A DNA stretch of 6,832 bases from an uncultured Leuconostoc sp. (GTDB lineage: Bacteria; Bacillota; Bacilli; Lactobacillales; Lactobacillaceae). The translations under genes were made by a program, and so were the position numbers. Positions 5,630 through 6,832 of the stretch are shown one piece after another. The notes below the pieces were generated by a model. The model made no database searches. It worked only from the letters and a program-made list of their open reading frames with translations, and had not been told where the DNA came from. The stretch covers positions 1 to 6,832 of the forward strand of contig USIU01000064.1 of assembly GCA_900554745.1 (NCBI GenBank). Direction: 5' to 3'. Within the stretch, counting starts at the first letter, position 1. Every line of letters starts with the position of its first letter.

Positions 5630-6832
5630 GCCTTGACCCCCGCCTGTAAGAGTGTCTTGGCCTTGTTTAACGTTTCGTCGTATTCTTTTTCGGGGATTGA
5701 ATCGTAGACCACACCTGCACCTGCTTGAATATAACCACGGCCATCTTTGACAATCATTGTTCGAATAGCAATCGCAAAATCCATTTGATTATTTTGTGAT
5801 AGATAGCCAATTGCCCCAGCATATACCCCACGTCTTGTGGGTTCCATTTCATAAATACGTTGGATGGCACGTACTTTCGGTGCACCACTGACTGTCCCAG
5901 CTGGTAGTGTTGCTTTAAGCGCAGCAATCGCGGGTGTCCCAGGTTTAAGCTGCCCTGTCACTTCTGACACTAAATGCATCACATATGAATATTTTTGTAA
6001 AGCCAATAGTTTGGTCACCTTAACAGAACCATAGGTTACCACCTTACCGATGTCATTTCGAGCAAGATCGACTAACATCTGATGTTCGGCGCGTTCTTTT
6101 TCATTATTTAATAAGCCTTGACCGATTATGTGATCCTCATCAGAGGTTTGACCACGTCGTCTCGTCCCAGCAATAGGATTTGTGATCACTTGTTGCCCAA
6201 CAACTTGAACTAAACGTTCCGGTGAAGCACCAATAATTTGTGCCACCCCAAAATCAAGATAATAGCGATAAGCTGTTGGATTTTCCGCACGTAACAAGCG
6301 AAAATAATCAAAGGGATCCGTTTCAAACGGCATACTAAACCGTTGTGATGGCACCATTTGAAAGAGATCGCCATCAGTAATGAGTTGTCTGACCTTACGG
6401 ACGATTTGTTTAAATTGATCAGCAGTCATATTTGACACTGGCGTTAATTTTTGTTGGTTGACTGGTTTATTTTCGGCTGTAACTGGTGTTGTTAACTGTG
6501 TTAAAACACGTTCAATCCGATCTGCCAATTGTGCATCGCTGGCTTGGGTATAGTGACCATCTGATACGATAGTTATGGTCTGGGTTAACGCATCAAAGAT
6601 CAAAAAAGTATCATAAATAAACATATGAATATCTGCCATTCCCAGCGTATCTGGTGGCAACTTACCCAAATTTTCATAAGTCGCAATCGTATCAAAACCA
6701 ATATAGCCAATTGCGCCACCAGTAAACGGGAGGTCTGGGTATGTGGCTCCTTGTGTGACGACCAAATCACTGAGTGCTTGGAGAGGATCTGATGTTTTTG
6801 AATGTTTACCATCAATCGTGACCTGCTGTCCG
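5626..6832 (-). CDS. trpE: Anthranilate synthase component I, TrpE (5' end cut by window edge)
   Basis: TrpE converts chorismate to anthranilate with ammonia from TrpG, the first step of tryptophan synthesis. About 400 C-terminal residues are visible, and the frame stays open to the right edge, so the true start and the N-terminal tryptophan-binding LLES region lie outside. The chorismate-binding domain is complete: FTGGAIGYIGFD, PSQRF, ASPERLV, PIAGTRRRG (starting at 6177), KYSYVMHLVSEV, AGTVSGAPKVRAI, AIAIRT and QAGAGVVYDS...EYDET near the end. PIAGT separates it from p-aminobenzoate synthase PabB, which typically has PIKGT with a catalytic lysine; QAGAGVV is also TrpE-like. It overlaps trpG by ATGA. 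Because trpG is followed by a terminator, any trpD, C, F, B or A genes are not downstream in this operon. Internal TTG 6765 is not a credible start. Confidence 0.93.
   Translation of the reverse strand, partial: GQQVTIDGKHSKTSDPLQALSDLVVTQGATYPDLPFTGGAIGYIGFDTIATYENLGKLPPDTLGMADIHMFIYDTFLIFDALTQTITIVSDGHYTQASDAQLADRIERVLTQLTTPVTAENKPVNQQKLTPVSNMTADQFKQIVRKVRQLITDGDLFQMVPSQRFSMPFETDPFDYFRLLRAENPTAYRYYLDFGVAQIIGASPERLVQVVGQQVITNPIAGTRRRGQTSDEDHIIGQGLLNNEKERAEHQMLVDLARNDIGKVVTYGSVKVTKLLALQKYSYVMHLVSEVTGQLKPGTPAIAALKATLPAGTVSGAPKVRAIQRIYEMEPTRRGVYAGAIGYLSQNNQMDFAIAIRTMIVKDGRGYIQAGAGVVYDSIPEKEYDETLNKAKTLLQAGVKA

Noticed and set aside
6763..6832. TTG at 6765 as the start of TrpE
   Set aside because: The frame continues open to the window edge and the upstream residues fit a continuing TrpE N-terminal domain; the gene is truncated by the window, not short.

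Overview
The window looks like chromosomal core DNA of a low-to-moderate GC lactic acid bacterium (order Lactobacillales, probably Lactobacillaceae in the broad sense, Weissella/Leuconostoc-like). The basis is AAGGAG-type ribosome binding sites, the folB-folK-folE gene order known from lactobacilli, U-tailed intrinsic terminators, and the style of the proteins. Genus is an inference from these traits, not from a database match. I see no mobile element, CRISPR array, tRNA or rRNA.

Layout. (1) Positions 1-1323, minus strand: a folate operon in the order folB, folK, folE. These are dihydroneopterin aldolase, HPPK and GTP cyclohydrolase I. folE runs off the left edge. A candidate promoter and a leader hairpin precede folB. 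(2) Positions 1484-2174, minus: a DedA-family membrane protein with its own strong terminator, which separates it from the fol operon. (3) Positions 2288-3331, minus: a membrane-anchored extracellular protein of unknown function with at least five beta-propeller-like repeats. (4) Positions 3332-3606: a 275-bp divergent intergenic region rich in inverted repeats. It carries a promoter with a perfect TTGACA box and an intrinsic terminator placed between that promoter and the next gene. (5) Positions 3607-4950, plus: a DHA2-type MFS efflux transporter. (6) Positions 4970-5009: a perfect 40-bp palindrome acting as a bidirectional terminator between convergent genes. (7) Positions 5048-6832, minus: trpG and a 5'-truncated trpE, the two subunits of anthranilate synthase, overlapping by ATGA.

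How the genes fit together: FolE makes dihydroneopterin triphosphate from GTP. After dephosphorylation, FolB and FolK convert the product to 6-hydroxymethyl-dihydropterin pyrophosphate, which is later joined to p-aminobenzoate by FolP (not in the window). TrpE/TrpG draw on chorismate, also the precursor of p-aminobenzoate, but the PIAGT motif in the large subunit indicates anthranilate (tryptophan) rather than p-aminobenzoate synthesis. The MFS pump, the DedA protein and the anchored repeat protein are envelope functions with no direct link to folate.

The genes are of known families, and I did not find a new multi-gene system. The most interesting signals are regulatory: the terminator-like hairpin in the leader of the MFS gene, which suggests transcription attenuation or a short RNA, and the cluster of palindromes in the divergent promoter region.
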